A stretch of DNA of 64,000 nt from positions 174,247 through 238,246 of the forward strand of contig QCOF01000002.1 in NCBI GenBank assembly GCA_003209915.1. The letters are read 5' to 3'. The number at the start of each line of letters is the position of its first letter. Position 1 is the stretch's first letter. Below, piece by piece: positions 25,388 to 33,510 of this stretch. The stretch is from Pelagibacteraceae bacterium AG-430-E20 (GTDB lineage Bacteria > Pseudomonadota > Alphaproteobacteria > Pelagibacterales > Pelagibacteraceae). The notes below the pieces were generated by a model. The model saw nothing but the letters and a program-made list of their open reading frames with translations. It made no database searches and was not told where the DNA came from. A program made the position numbers and the translations under genes.

Positions 25388-27541
25388 TTAGGCTATTCCT
25401 AAGTGTTTCTTTCTTTTATCGACCCAAGTTCTTATCAAATTATCAAAAATTAACCCTATAAATGCTACACAAATTCCTAATGTCAGGCCTATACCTGCAC
25501 CATTTTTATCAGACAAAGCTTTTAAAATATATTGCCCCAAATCTTCTGTGCCAATGAATGCCCCGATAATTACCATAAATAAAGCAAAAACTATTGTTTG
25601 ATTTAAACCAAGCATCATGTGAGGAAAAGCTAATGGGAATTCAATTTTTGTTAATCTTTGAAACTTATTTACACCAGACATCGTTGCAGCATCATGTAAA
25701 CCTACTGGAACACTTCTAAGACCTTCAATTGTATATCTTGTTGCAGGAATTGTTGCGTAAACTATTACAGCAATTAAAACTGATGTGTCTGTTATTCCAA
25801 ATAACATCATTACCGGAATTAAATATACAAACGATGGAAAGGTTTGAAATATATCACAAACTCCTAACATAAATTTCGCTGCACTTTTGCTTTGAAAACA
25901 CAAGGTTCCAACTGTAAAACCAATCAAACACGAAACTATAACTCCAAAAGTTGCCATGTATGTTGTAACCAATGCTCTATCCCACCATGGACTAAGAGCT
26001 ATGAACAAAGTTAATCCGCATACTACTAACGCTGATCTAATTCCACCAATTAAATAACCAGCCCCAACTACTAAAACTATAGTAGCAATTACAGGCATTC
26101 TTAAATAGAGTGCTCGCATTGGCTGGAGTACATCTTGAATTAACCATGTATTAAATGCTTTTATATAAACAAAGAATGTATCAAAGATCCAGTCAACTCC
26201 TTTATTCCAAAAGTCAGCAGTTGATATTCCTTTATTATGAGGAATTTCAAATAAGTAATTAAATGTATCTTTGAATAAAAAAGTTCCTATATAAGCAAGT
26301 ACAATACCTATTATAAATGCTCCAATAAAAAATATAGTGTTTTTATTTCTTTCAAAGAATGAAAGATTGCCAAAATAATCTGTTTGTTTATTTGCCCATG
26401 CCAAAGACATTTTATCTAATAATATTGCAATTAGACTTATGCATAAACCTGCTTCTAGAGCTAATCCAATATTAAGCTGATTAAGAGCTAACAATAAATT
26501 AAAACCTAAACCTTTCGCTCCAATAAAAGCTGAAATAACTGCCATTGAAAAACAAACCATAATCACCTGGTTAACTCCGATCAGTATATCTCTTCTAGCT
26601 GTAGGAATTAATACTTTGAACATTAGTTGCCAATTATTACATCCACTCATTTTGCCAGCCTCGATTACTTCAGGAGGTATGGCTCTTAATCCTAATAAAG
26701 TTAATAATATCATTGGTGGAATGGCAACTATCATAGTTATAATCACTGCTGCATGATCACCAACTCCAAATAAAACTAATGCAGGAACTAAAACCGCATA
26801 TTGTGGCATAGTTTGCATCACTAAAAGTATAGGATATAAAGCTTTTTCAACACGTTTACTTTTAAATGCAGATATACCAAGGCCAAGACCAAATATAAAT
26901 GATAATGGTGCTGCAACTAATATAAATGATAAAGTTTGCATCGATGGTTTCCATTGACCAAAAATAGAAATGTAAACCATAGTCAAACCAGCAAAGATTG
27001 CTAAACTTTTGCCACTCAATTTGTAAGATAATATTGTTGCACCCGCAGCAACTATGGTCCATGGTAAGCCTGGAAGTTCGGCCCATGGATTGGCATCAAT
27101 AAAATCCCAACTTGTAAATGCAACAATAGTTTCCAGTCCGCCTAATAAAATCTCTCTAATTAACTCAATTATAAAAGTCATGAAACCTGTTAAATTTCTA
27201 CTAATTTGTAAAAGAAGAGGTCTAGTTTTAAATTCTTGAGTATCTTCATTCCAGAACTCCATTGGCATCCAATCGTTCATTAAAAAAAATAGTGAATCAT
27301 TTATCCAAATGGGCAACCAACCAAGTAATGGAGGCAATCTCCAAAACACATCGAAAGCATAATATCTCACCTCCTTACCAGCAAAAACAAAGGTGCTTTG
27401 ATTGGGGTCTTTAATAAACTCTGCCTGACCTCTTATAAATTTATATGTTTCAGGAACTTCGATTGCAAAACATAATGCAAAAAAAACAATTAATAAAAAT
27501 AACCATTGAAATATTTTTGGATTTTTTTTTAAAAATTCCAT
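25388..27541 (-). CDS. tmoW: TMAO/betaine-type ABC transporter permease, fused double domain
   Basis: A 717-residue membrane protein with two ProW-type permease modules in tandem. The first has GKMSGCNNWQLMFKVLIPTARRDILIGVNQ and the second AATMSGVNKFQRLTKIEFPLAFPHMMLGLNQ, the duplicated EAA-like loop that docks the ATPase. Fused duplicated permeases of this kind are known for the SAR11/roseobacter TmoW family; single ProW proteins are about 300-350 residues. It forms the channel of the TmoXWV importer. It lies 3 bp after the ATPase gene. The name rests on linkage to tdm and tmm, so choline or betaine import cannot be excluded. Confidence 0.85.
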   Translation of the reverse strand: MEFLKKNPKIFQWLFLLIVFFALCFAIEVPETYKFIRGQAEFIKDPNQSTFVFAGKEVRYYAFDVFWRLPPLLGWLPIWINDSLFFLMNDWMPMEFWNEDTQEFKTRPLLLQISRNLTGFMTFIIELIREILLGGLETIVAFTSWDFIDANPWAELPGLPWTIVAAGATILSYKLSGKSLAIFAGLTMVYISIFGQWKPSMQTLSFILVAAPLSFIFGLGLGISAFKSKRVEKALYPILLVMQTMPQYAVLVPALVLFGVGDHAAVIITMIVAIPPMILLTLLGLRAIPPEVIEAGKMSGCNNWQLMFKVLIPTARRDILIGVNQVIMVCFSMAVISAFIGAKGLGFNLLLALNQLNIGLALEAGLCISLIAILLDKMSLAWANKQTDYFGNLSFFERNKNTIFFIGAFIIGIVLAYIGTFLFKDTFNYLFEIPHNKGISTADFWNKGVDWIFDTFFVYIKAFNTWLIQDVLQPMRALYLRMPVIATIVLVVGAGYLIGGIRSALVVCGLTLFIALSPWWDRALVTTYMATFGVIVSCLIGFTVGTLCFQSKSAAKFMLGVCDIFQTFPSFVYLIPVMMLFGITDTSVLIAVIVYATIPATRYTIEGLRSVPVGLHDAATMSGVNKFQRLTKIEFPLAFPHMMLGLNQTIVFALFMVIIGAFIGTEDLGQYILKALSDKNGAGIGLTLGICVAFIGLIFDNLIRTWVDKRKKHLGIA

Positions 27542-27544
27542 TGG

Positions 27545-28576
27545 TTAATTTCCATTTTTCCTTCCACCAAAGACTGTATTGATTATCTTTGTGGGGTTGA
27601 TAGAGCCTATAACTTTATTATTCTTATCTATTACTCCTACAGTTTTATCTTGAGTTAGAATTTTTTCAGCAACGTTTTCTATAATCTCATGTTTTGAAAC
27701 TCTTAAATCTCCTAAATTATCACCAGTGGATTGTTCCATTACATCTTCAATTAATAAAACCTTTTCTCTAGGAACTTCTTCAGTAAATTTCCTAACATAT
27801 TCAGTTGCGGGATTTAAAACTATTTTGGCAGGTGTATCTAATTGTTCAATTATACCATCTTTCATAATTGCTATTCGGTCTGCTAGTTTTAAAGCCTCAT
27901 CAAAATCGTGAGTAATAAACATTATAGTTTTTTGAAGTTTGTCTTGAAGTCTTAAAAATTCATCCTGCATTTCTTTTCGGATCAAAGGATCCAAAGCAGA
28001 AAAAGGCTCATCTAAAAACCAAACGTCTGGCTCAACAGCTAAGGATCTTGCAATACCTACTCTTTGCTGTTGTCCACCAGAAAGTTCTCTTGGAAAATAA
28101 TTTTCTCTTCCATCTAGTCCAACTAACTTAACCATATCCATTGCCTTACTAATACTATCGTCAGTATCAATTCCCTTAATTTGTAGTGGAAATGCTATAT
28201 TTTCTACAACAGTTTTATGTGGCAACAGCGCAAAGCTTTGGAAAACCATCCCCATTTTATTTCTTCTAAGATCTATGAGTTCTTTGTTATTCAGCTGCAA
28301 TAAATCTTGACCTTCAATAAAAATTTTTCCACCTGTTGCATCTGTCAATCTTGAAATACATCTAAGTAATGTTGATTTACCTGATCCAGATAAACCCATC
28401 ACAACCAACATTTCTCCTTTTGCTACTTCAAAAGAAGCATTGTTAACTCCGACTATACATCCATTTTCTTGAAAAGTTTTTGCGTCAACGTTTCCATTGG
28501 CTTCTTGAAGCATTTTTTCGGCATTTTCTCCAAAAATTTTATAAACAGACTCACATTTAATAACTGCATCAGACAT
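27545..28576 (-). CDS. tmoV: TMAO/betaine-type ABC transporter ATPase
   Basis: A 343-residue ABC ATPase of the ProV type. Walker A is GLSGSGKST (61-69), the signature is LSGGQQQR, and Walker B is WFLDEP with an H-loop ITHDFDEALK. The C-terminal 80 residues (VGVIDKNNKVIGSINPTK) look like a shortened CBS-domain pair, as in osmoregulated ProV. It powers the importer. It sits just upstream of the permease gene (3 bp) and 66 bp after the 183-residue unknown, a gap with AT-rich sequence and no clear start signals. Confidence 0.88.
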   Translation of the reverse strand: MSDAVIKCESVYKIFGENAEKMLQEANGNVDAKTFQENGCIVGVNNASFEVAKGEMLVVMGLSGSGKSTLLRCISRLTDATGGKIFIEGQDLLQLNNKELIDLRRNKMGMVFQSFALLPHKTVVENIAFPLQIKGIDTDDSISKAMDMVKLVGLDGRENYFPRELSGGQQQRVGIARSLAVEPDVWFLDEPFSALDPLIRKEMQDEFLRLQDKLQKTIMFITHDFDEALKLADRIAIMKDGIIEQLDTPAKIVLNPATEYVRKFTEEVPREKVLLIEDVMEQSTGDNLGDLRVSKHEIIENVAEKILTQDKTVGVIDKNNKVIGSINPTKIINTVFGGRKNGN

Positions 28577-28642
28577 AAATTATTAATAAGTTATACGAAA
28601 ATTAATTGAATTAATATCTATATAATAATTGTTTCTCCTTAA

Positions 28643-29194
28643 TTAAAAATTTTTGATGTAATAAATTCTAGTATCAATACCAGTGCTTAAAAAACTTAAT
28701 GCCTCCCCACTTACTGTGATTTTTTCATCAACCCCAACATTATTTCCACTTACTGTAAAACCTGCAAAACATTTATTTTTTTCTTCATCCCACTCAACAA
28801 ATGTGTCATCAATTTTATTGCCATTAATTGTATAAATTTCATGAGCTCTAAAATTGAGGAAATTAGCTCCCATTATTGCTCTTTGAGGGATAAGTTTTGT
28901 AGCTTTGCAGACTTTTTCATAAACCTCGTCAGATAATCTATAATGATCAGTTCCATCAAAAGTAACCAAAATTCCAGATGGCAGAGTTGAAATTAATTCA
29001 TTTAATTTTCTCTCTTCTGCAATTCTTTCCTCTTCTATTTTCATCCTTTTAACTAAATCTTCACCTTCTCCAAAAATATTATTTAAGATAAAAAAAGATA
29101 AGATTATAATTAATGTAATAATTGCTAATCCCCCAAACTGTCTAACAGACTCTGGTAATTCTTTGAATTTAGTAAAATAATTTTGTTGAGACAT
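28643..29194 (-). CDS. single-span membrane protein, unknown, inside the TMAO transporter locus
   Basis: A 183-residue protein. I chose the ATG at 29194 because it overlaps the stop of the MORN-repeat gene by one base (TAATG); an earlier in-frame ATG at 29251 would run 58 bp into that gene. After a short cytoplasmic head, one membrane span (about residues 20-38, IITLIIILSFFILNNIF) leads to a charged linker (EEERIAEERK) and a C-terminal domain of about 120 residues that is beta-rich and carries two cysteines. I do not recognise the family. It is coupled to the MORN gene, so the two products may work at the same membrane. Confidence 0.6.
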   Translation of the reverse strand: MSQQNYFTKFKELPESVRQFGGLAIITLIIILSFFILNNIFGEGEDLVKRMKIEEERIAEERKLNELISTLPSGILVTFDGTDHYRLSDEVYEKVCKATKLIPQRAIMGANFLNFRAHEIYTINGNKIDDTFVEWDEEKNKCFAGFTVSGNNVGVDEKITVSGEALSFLSTGIDTRIYYIKNF

Positions 29195-29571
29195 TATTCC
29201 TGTAATTTTCCGTTTTTCCAAATTCCTGATTTTTGTTTTCCATCTGCCCAAGTAAATGTTCCCTGACCATTCATGAAACCATTAGCCCACTCTCCATCGT
29301 ATGTAGAGCCATCTGGGAATGTTAAAATTCCCTGCCCACTCCATACGCTATTTTCAAATTCACCTTTATAGATATATCCATTAGGCCAAGTTTCTACTCC
29401 TTGACCTTGCTTTTTTGTTGCAACCCACTCACCTTCATAAGTGGTTTTATCTGTATAAACCCATTTTCCATATCCATTTTCACAATTTCCCTCTTTACAT
29501 CCAGTGCTTCGGGCAAAAACTGCAGTAACGATAAAAAAAGTTAGAAGTAATAATATGGGAATTTTTTTCAT
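29194..29571 (-). CDS. secreted MORN-repeat protein
   Basis: A 125-residue protein with a signal peptide (residues 1-20, LLLTFFIVTAVFA). At least three MORN repeats follow: YEGEWVATKKQGQG, YKGEFENSVWSGQG and YDGEWANGFMNGQG, each ending in a WPNG/FPDG/WADG turn, plus a partial fourth. Two cysteines (residues 25 and 30) precede the repeats. MORN repeats bind lipid or protein surfaces; the role in bacteria is mostly unknown. The gene lies between the binding-protein gene and the ATPase gene of the transporter and overlaps the 183-residue membrane protein gene by one base. Confidence 0.75.
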   Translation of the reverse strand: MKKIPILLLLTFFIVTAVFARSTGCKEGNCENGYGKWVYTDKTTYEGEWVATKKQGQGVETWPNGYIYKGEFENSVWSGQGILTFPDGSTYDGEWANGFMNGQGTFTWADGKQKSGIWKNGKLQE

Positions 29572-29596
29572 GAATTTATTTTACACAAAATCAAAT

Positions 29597-29627
29597 AAAA
29601 AAAAATCCCCCCCAACAATGTTGGGGG
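29597..29627 (-). terminator. intrinsic terminator between tmoX and the MORN gene
   Basis: On the minus strand an 8-bp GC-rich stem (CCCCCAAC / GTTGGGGG, 29609-29627) has a 3-base loop and is followed by a run of nine T residues (29605-29597). It sits right after tmoX and before the next gene of the same direction. It probably lets the binding protein be made in excess over the permease and ATPase, with partial readthrough. Confidence 0.8.
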
Positions 29628-29651
29628 AGACTCTGAATTTAACTTTTATCC

Positions 29652-30599
29652 CTAGTTAGTAAAAGCTTGCCAAACTGACTTATTATCAGCTAACCATTTT
29701 TTAGCTGCGTCTTCATGAGTCATCTTATCTAAATCAACTAAAGCTGCCATTGCTCCAATTTGACTTGTAGAAAATGACATTTTTTTAAATGCTTTAGCTG
29801 CATTTGGATGAGTTTTTGGAAAATCCTCATTAACTGCTTTTTTCAGATAACCATCTGGAGAACCGCATTTTCCATCTCCACCATCTTCTGGTCTGCAACC
29901 TGCGGTGTATGGAGGAAAGTCAATAAATGTAAAACCAGCACCATCAGTAAAGTTTGGTGTCCAATTGAAAATTATTGTTCCTCTTCCTTCTTTTTCAGCA
30001 GCTGCTAATTCAGCCCAAAGCGCATCTGCACTTCCAGCAAATTTTACCCACCAAAGGTCACCTAAACCTAAAGCCTCAACCCTTTGAGGTATTAAATCAC
30101 CATGCCAAGTTTGTGGACCTTCCAACATTCTTCCTTTTCCATTTGGTGAGTCAGGTGTTGTGAAGTTTTTAGCACAGTCAGGATTTTTTAAAGCTGTCCA
30201 GTCTGGAAGACCAGGGCATAATCCTTTATCTGTAACCCAGTTAGGATATCCCATATCTTCAAGTGTTCTTGCTTCATGGTCTCCCCAATCAAGTAAGCCA
30301 CCTTTGTCTAGAGCTGTTGTAAATGATTTACCAAATGCAGATTCCCATACTTCGTGAGATATAGTTACATCTCCAATTCTGATTGACTCGTAAACTGCTT
30401 GTGAGTCAGCATTTACATATTTAACATTGTTACCCATGCTTTCGAAAATTCCACCAATAACATACGCCATTACAATTTGGCTTGACCAGTTATGAGTTGG
30501 GATTACGATGGGTTTTTTGCTATCTGCAGCATTAGAAATTCCTGCAAAACTAACTACAGAAATTATAAGAGCAGATAATAATGATATTATTTTTTTCAT
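29652..30599 (-). CDS. tmoX: TMAO/betaine-type substrate-binding protein
   Basis: A periplasmic binding protein of the ProX/glycine-betaine family. I start it at 30599 (315 residues), where a GAGGGGA motif precedes the ATG. An in-frame ATG 33 bp upstream would add 11 residues in front of the signal peptide. The signal peptide ends at GISNA. The body has IPTHNWSSQIVMAYVIGG and NWTPN(F) with several tryptophans (WESAFGK, WVTD, WHGDL, WWVKF), which fits a Trp cage for a quaternary or N-oxide headgroup. A terminator lies after the gene. With the fused permease and ATPase it forms the TMAO importer. Confidence 0.88.
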   Translation of the reverse strand: MKKIISLLSALIISVVSFAGISNAADSKKPIVIPTHNWSSQIVMAYVIGGIFESMGNNVKYVNADSQAVYESIRIGDVTISHEVWESAFGKSFTTALDKGGLLDWGDHEARTLEDMGYPNWVTDKGLCPGLPDWTALKNPDCAKNFTTPDSPNGKGRMLEGPQTWHGDLIPQRVEALGLGDLWWVKFAGSADALWAELAAAEKEGRGTIIFNWTPNFTDGAGFTFIDFPPYTAGCRPEDGGDGKCGSPDGYLKKAVNEDFPKTHPNAAKAFKKMSFSTSQIGAMAALVDLDKMTHEDAAKKWLADNKSVWQAFTN

Positions 30600-30632
30600 T
30601 TTTTTCCCCTCGATTATTAATATTAATGCCAA

Positions 30633-30661
30633 AGTATGTTCTGATTTAAAGGTATAGTCAA
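30633..30661 (-). promoter_or_regulatory. candidate promoter of tmoX
   Basis: On the minus strand TTGACT (30661-30656) is followed, after 17 bp, by CATACT (30638-30633). The predicted start site is near 30626, leaving a short leader of about 27 bases that carries the Shine-Dalgarno-like GAGGGGA before the ATG at 30599. Confidence 0.4.
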
Positions 30662-30672
30662 CTCGTTTTCAG

Positions 30673-30678
30673 TATAAT
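30673..30678 (+). promoter_or_regulatory. candidate -10 box for tdm
   Basis: A perfect TATAAT on the plus strand (30673-30678) would give a start site near 30685, about 28 bp before the ATG of tdm at 30713. No good -35 box is visible. Together with the tmoX promoter it makes the 113-bp intergenic region between the two divergent genes a likely joint control region. Confidence 0.35.
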
Positions 30679-30712
30679 ATGGTCACAATAAAATTATAAT
30701 AAAACATTGAAG

Positions 30713-33052
30713 ATGTTAGGAACTAGTAAAGAAATAAAATACCCAGGACTAAATATTTTACCACCAGGAGTTGAAAGACATATTGTAAATGGTGGTGGCC
30801 TTACTGCTTTTCATATTTTTCCTGATGATGAAATAGAGATTATTAATAACGATGGAAATCAAATTTGTGAAATTATATGTTTCAATAAAGATGGAAAATC
30901 AGATGTAGGTATTTTAAACCTTAAAAGTAACAATAATAAAAATTTTATTAAAGATATCTTAAGTAAAAAAGATGAAAGTATTCTAGCAACCAATTATCAA
31001 CTTAAAAAACTAAATTTAGATATTTCAAATTCAAAATCCTCAATCGTATTTGATATTGATAGTCAAATTGGCGAAAAAATTAAATTAAAGTCTAAAGATA
31101 ATTGTTTTGCAATATTTGCAGCTCCTGGACAAGACATGGATGTTACAAAGCAAAATCCTCCTACAGATTTAATTATTTATATTAAAAGAGCAAATATTAT
31201 TGATGACAAAGAATTAAATGTTATTCCAAACCCTGTCTTTGAACCATCGCACGAGGAGAATATAAAAAAAGCAAGTAGTATATCTTATGAAGTTAAAGAA
31301 GGTGACTACATCCAAGTGATAAGTCCAACTGGAAGACAATGTTCAGACTTTGTGGCATTTGACACAAAGAAATTAGAAAAAGGAATTGAGAAAGGTTTAG
31401 ATTGGCAAACAACTAGAACTTTCATGGGAAATACATTTCCAGGTCCAGGATTATTTTCTAAATTTTATGATACTGACCATGAGCCTTTGGTAGAAGTAAT
31501 TAGAGATACCGTTGGTAAACATGATACGTTTAATCTTGCCTGTACTTCAAAGTACTATGAGGATGCTGGTTATTTTGGCCATGCAAATTGCTCAGATAAT
31601 CTTACAGAAAGTATGTCTAAGTATGGTCTTCAAAAACAAAAAGGCTGGCACGCAATCAATTTATTTTTTAATACCTCCGAAGGTGGTTTAAACTCAGTCA
31701 TTTCTGATGAATCTTATTCTCGTCCTGGAGATTATGTCATGTTTAGAGCGTTAAAAGATTTAACTATTGGCACAACAGCGTGTCCAAGTGATATAGATCC
31801 TTGTAATTCATGGAATCCAACTAATATTTTTGTTAGAACATATGACAAAAAAAAAGAATTTACTAAATCATTTGCATTTAGGATGAAAACAGACTCTGAA
31901 AAAAAACTCACAAGAAATTCTGGCTTTTATCAAAGAACATCCAGGCTAACTAGAAATTTTATAGATGCCAGAGGTTTTTGGCTTCCAAATGATTACACAA
32001 AACATGGGCTTGTTAATGAGTACAACGCTTGCAGAAATGATGCGGTTTTAATTGACTTATCCTCGTTAAGAAAATTTGAAATTATTGGCCCTGATGCAGA
32101 AGAGTTATTAAATTATACACTTACAAGAAACATTAAAAAATTATCGGTAGGTCAAGTTGTGTATTCTGCTATGTGCTACGAAAATGGAATGATGTTTGAT
32201 GATGGTACTCTTTTACGATTAAGTGAGACTGGTTTTAGATGGATTTGTGGAGATGAATATGGCGGCGAATGGTTAAAAGAAATTGCAAAAAAGAAAAATT
32301 TTAATGCAAACATTAAAAATTCAACAGACCAAATAAGTAACGTTTCATTACAAGGGCCAAAAAGTCGGGAAATTTTAAAAAAGATAATTTTTACACCTCC
32401 AACTCAACCTTCCATAGATGAACTTGGCTGGTTTAGATTTAGCATTTGTAGAATAGAAGAGTTACAAGGAATACCATTGATTGTTTCTAGAACTGGTTAT
32501 ACTGGTGAGTTAGGTTATGAAATTTGGTGTCACCCTAAACATGCTCCTGAAGTCTGGGATAAATTAATGGAAGCAGGAAAAGAAGATGGTTTGATTCCTG
32601 CAGGATTTGGAGCTTTAGACAAACTTAGAATTGAAGCAGGATTAATTTTATTTGGTAATGAGTTTGATGGTCAACAAGATCCTTTTGAAGCAGGAATTGG
32701 TTTTGCTGTTCCATTGAAAACAAAAGAAGAGGATTTTATTGGTAAAGAAGAATTAATAAAAAGAAAAAATAACCCTCAAAAAAAACTTGTTGGGTTGGAA
32801 TTAGCTGGTAAAGAAATTGCTGGTCATGGTGACTGTGTTCATATTGGAAGATCTCAAGTTGGTGTGGTTACAAGTGGATGCCTATCATCAACTTTAAATA
32901 AAAATATAGCATTGTGTAGAATTGATATGCAGTATTCAGAGATTGGGACTGAGGTTGAAGTTGGTAAAATTGATGGTCATCAAAAAAGAATAGCTGCCAA
33001 AGTAGTTGCCTTTCCTTTTTATGACCCAACTAAGTCTAGAGTAAGATCATAA
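30713..33052 (+). CDS. tdm: TMAO demethylase (DUF1989 + GcvT fusion)
   Basis: A 779-residue protein from ATG 30713 (a TTG six bases earlier is less likely). The N-terminal 370 residues form a DUF1989 domain with TGRQCSDFVAF. The C-terminal 390 residues form a GcvT tetrahydrofolate-binding domain (GPDAEELLNYTLTRN, VSRTGYTGELGYEIW). Three cysteines (277, 293, 357) have spacings of 16 and 64, the same spacings I recall for the zinc-binding cysteines of Methylocella silvestris Tdm, and an Asp at 212 also fits. Tdm splits TMAO to dimethylamine and formaldehyde, which THF captures. It is divergent from tmoX and heads the methylamine operon. Confidence 0.92.
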   Translation: MLGTSKEIKYPGLNILPPGVERHIVNGGGLTAFHIFPDDEIEIINNDGNQICEIICFNKDGKSDVGILNLKSNNNKNFIKDILSKKDESILATNYQLKKLNLDISNSKSSIVFDIDSQIGEKIKLKSKDNCFAIFAAPGQDMDVTKQNPPTDLIIYIKRANIIDDKELNVIPNPVFEPSHEENIKKASSISYEVKEGDYIQVISPTGRQCSDFVAFDTKKLEKGIEKGLDWQTTRTFMGNTFPGPGLFSKFYDTDHEPLVEVIRDTVGKHDTFNLACTSKYYEDAGYFGHANCSDNLTESMSKYGLQKQKGWHAINLFFNTSEGGLNSVISDESYSRPGDYVMFRALKDLTIGTTACPSDIDPCNSWNPTNIFVRTYDKKKEFTKSFAFRMKTDSEKKLTRNSGFYQRTSRLTRNFIDARGFWLPNDYTKHGLVNEYNACRNDAVLIDLSSLRKFEIIGPDAEELLNYTLTRNIKKLSVGQVVYSAMCYENGMMFDDGTLLRLSETGFRWICGDEYGGEWLKEIAKKKNFNANIKNSTDQISNVSLQGPKSREILKKIIFTPPTQPSIDELGWFRFSICRIEELQGIPLIVSRTGYTGELGYEIWCHPKHAPEVWDKLMEAGKEDGLIPAGFGALDKLRIEAGLILFGNEFDGQQDPFEAGIGFAVPLKTKEEDFIGKEELIKRKNNPQKKLVGLELAGKEIAGHGDCVHIGRSQVGVVTSGCLSSTLNKNIALCRIDMQYSEIGTEVEVGKIDGHQKRIAAKVVAFPFYDPTKSRVRS

Positions 33053-33057
33053 ATTAA

Positions 33058-33408
33058 ATGCCAAAAGACAAAAAAACTCTATTAAATTTCTGGGAAGATC
33101 AAATGAGACAATCTCATACCTCAAGTAACTATTTTTTTAGAAAATCACCTTCTCATTATCATATGATGTTATTAGTAATGTCTGCCTACAAAGAAAATAA
33201 AAAATTATCTGTTGAACAACTAAAAACTAAACTATTCAAAACATCGAGGCCAAAATCGGCTTTAATCATTAATGAAGCTTGCGAAAAAGGATTCTTCTTA
33301 TTAGAAAAAACTTCAACAGATCAAAGAATTAAAAATATTAAGCCAAGTGACTCTTTTATCAAAGAGTTCAATGAATATTTGACTACTCTTAAAAATATAA
33401 GCTATTAA
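33058..33408 (+). CDS. small protein resembling a winged-helix regulator
   Basis: A 116-residue protein starting 5 bp after tdm, so probably cotranscribed. After a polar head, the segment SAYKENKKLSVEQLKTKLFKTSRPKSALIINEACEKGFFLLEK reads like the helix-turn-helix and start of a wing in MarR-type regulators, and ENTSTDQRIKNIKPS-like sequence follows as the wing. It may control the tdm/tmo genes, but the fold call is only by eye. There is no catalytic motif. The tdm-linked position makes a regulator plausible. Confidence 0.55.
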   Translation: MPKDKKTLLNFWEDQMRQSHTSSNYFFRKSPSHYHMMLLVMSAYKENKKLSVEQLKTKLFKTSRPKSALIINEACEKGFFLLEKTSTDQRIKNIKPSDSFIKEFNEYLTTLKNISY

Positions 33409-33430
33409 GCAAATATTTCTGTTAAGTTTA

Positions 33431-33458
33431 AAGTGTATATTTTATATATATACTTTTT
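33431..33458 (+). terminator. AT-rich hairpin with T tract after the winged-helix gene
   Basis: AAGTGTATAT (33431-33440) pairs with ATATATACTT (33446-33455) with one G-U pair and a 5-base loop, followed by a run of five T residues. The stem is AT-rich, so termination would be weak. It could separate tdm and the small regulator from the downstream FAD oxidoreductase. Confidence 0.4.
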
Positions 33459-33510
33459 AGTTCTAAAAATAATTATATTAATTCTACTTTGTAAAAAATA
33501 AGGTTTCAGA

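Noticed and set aside
29194..29251. Upstream ATG for the 183-residue membrane protein
   Set aside because: It would overlap the MORN gene by 58 bp and add a basic head; the TAATG junction at 29194 is the better start.
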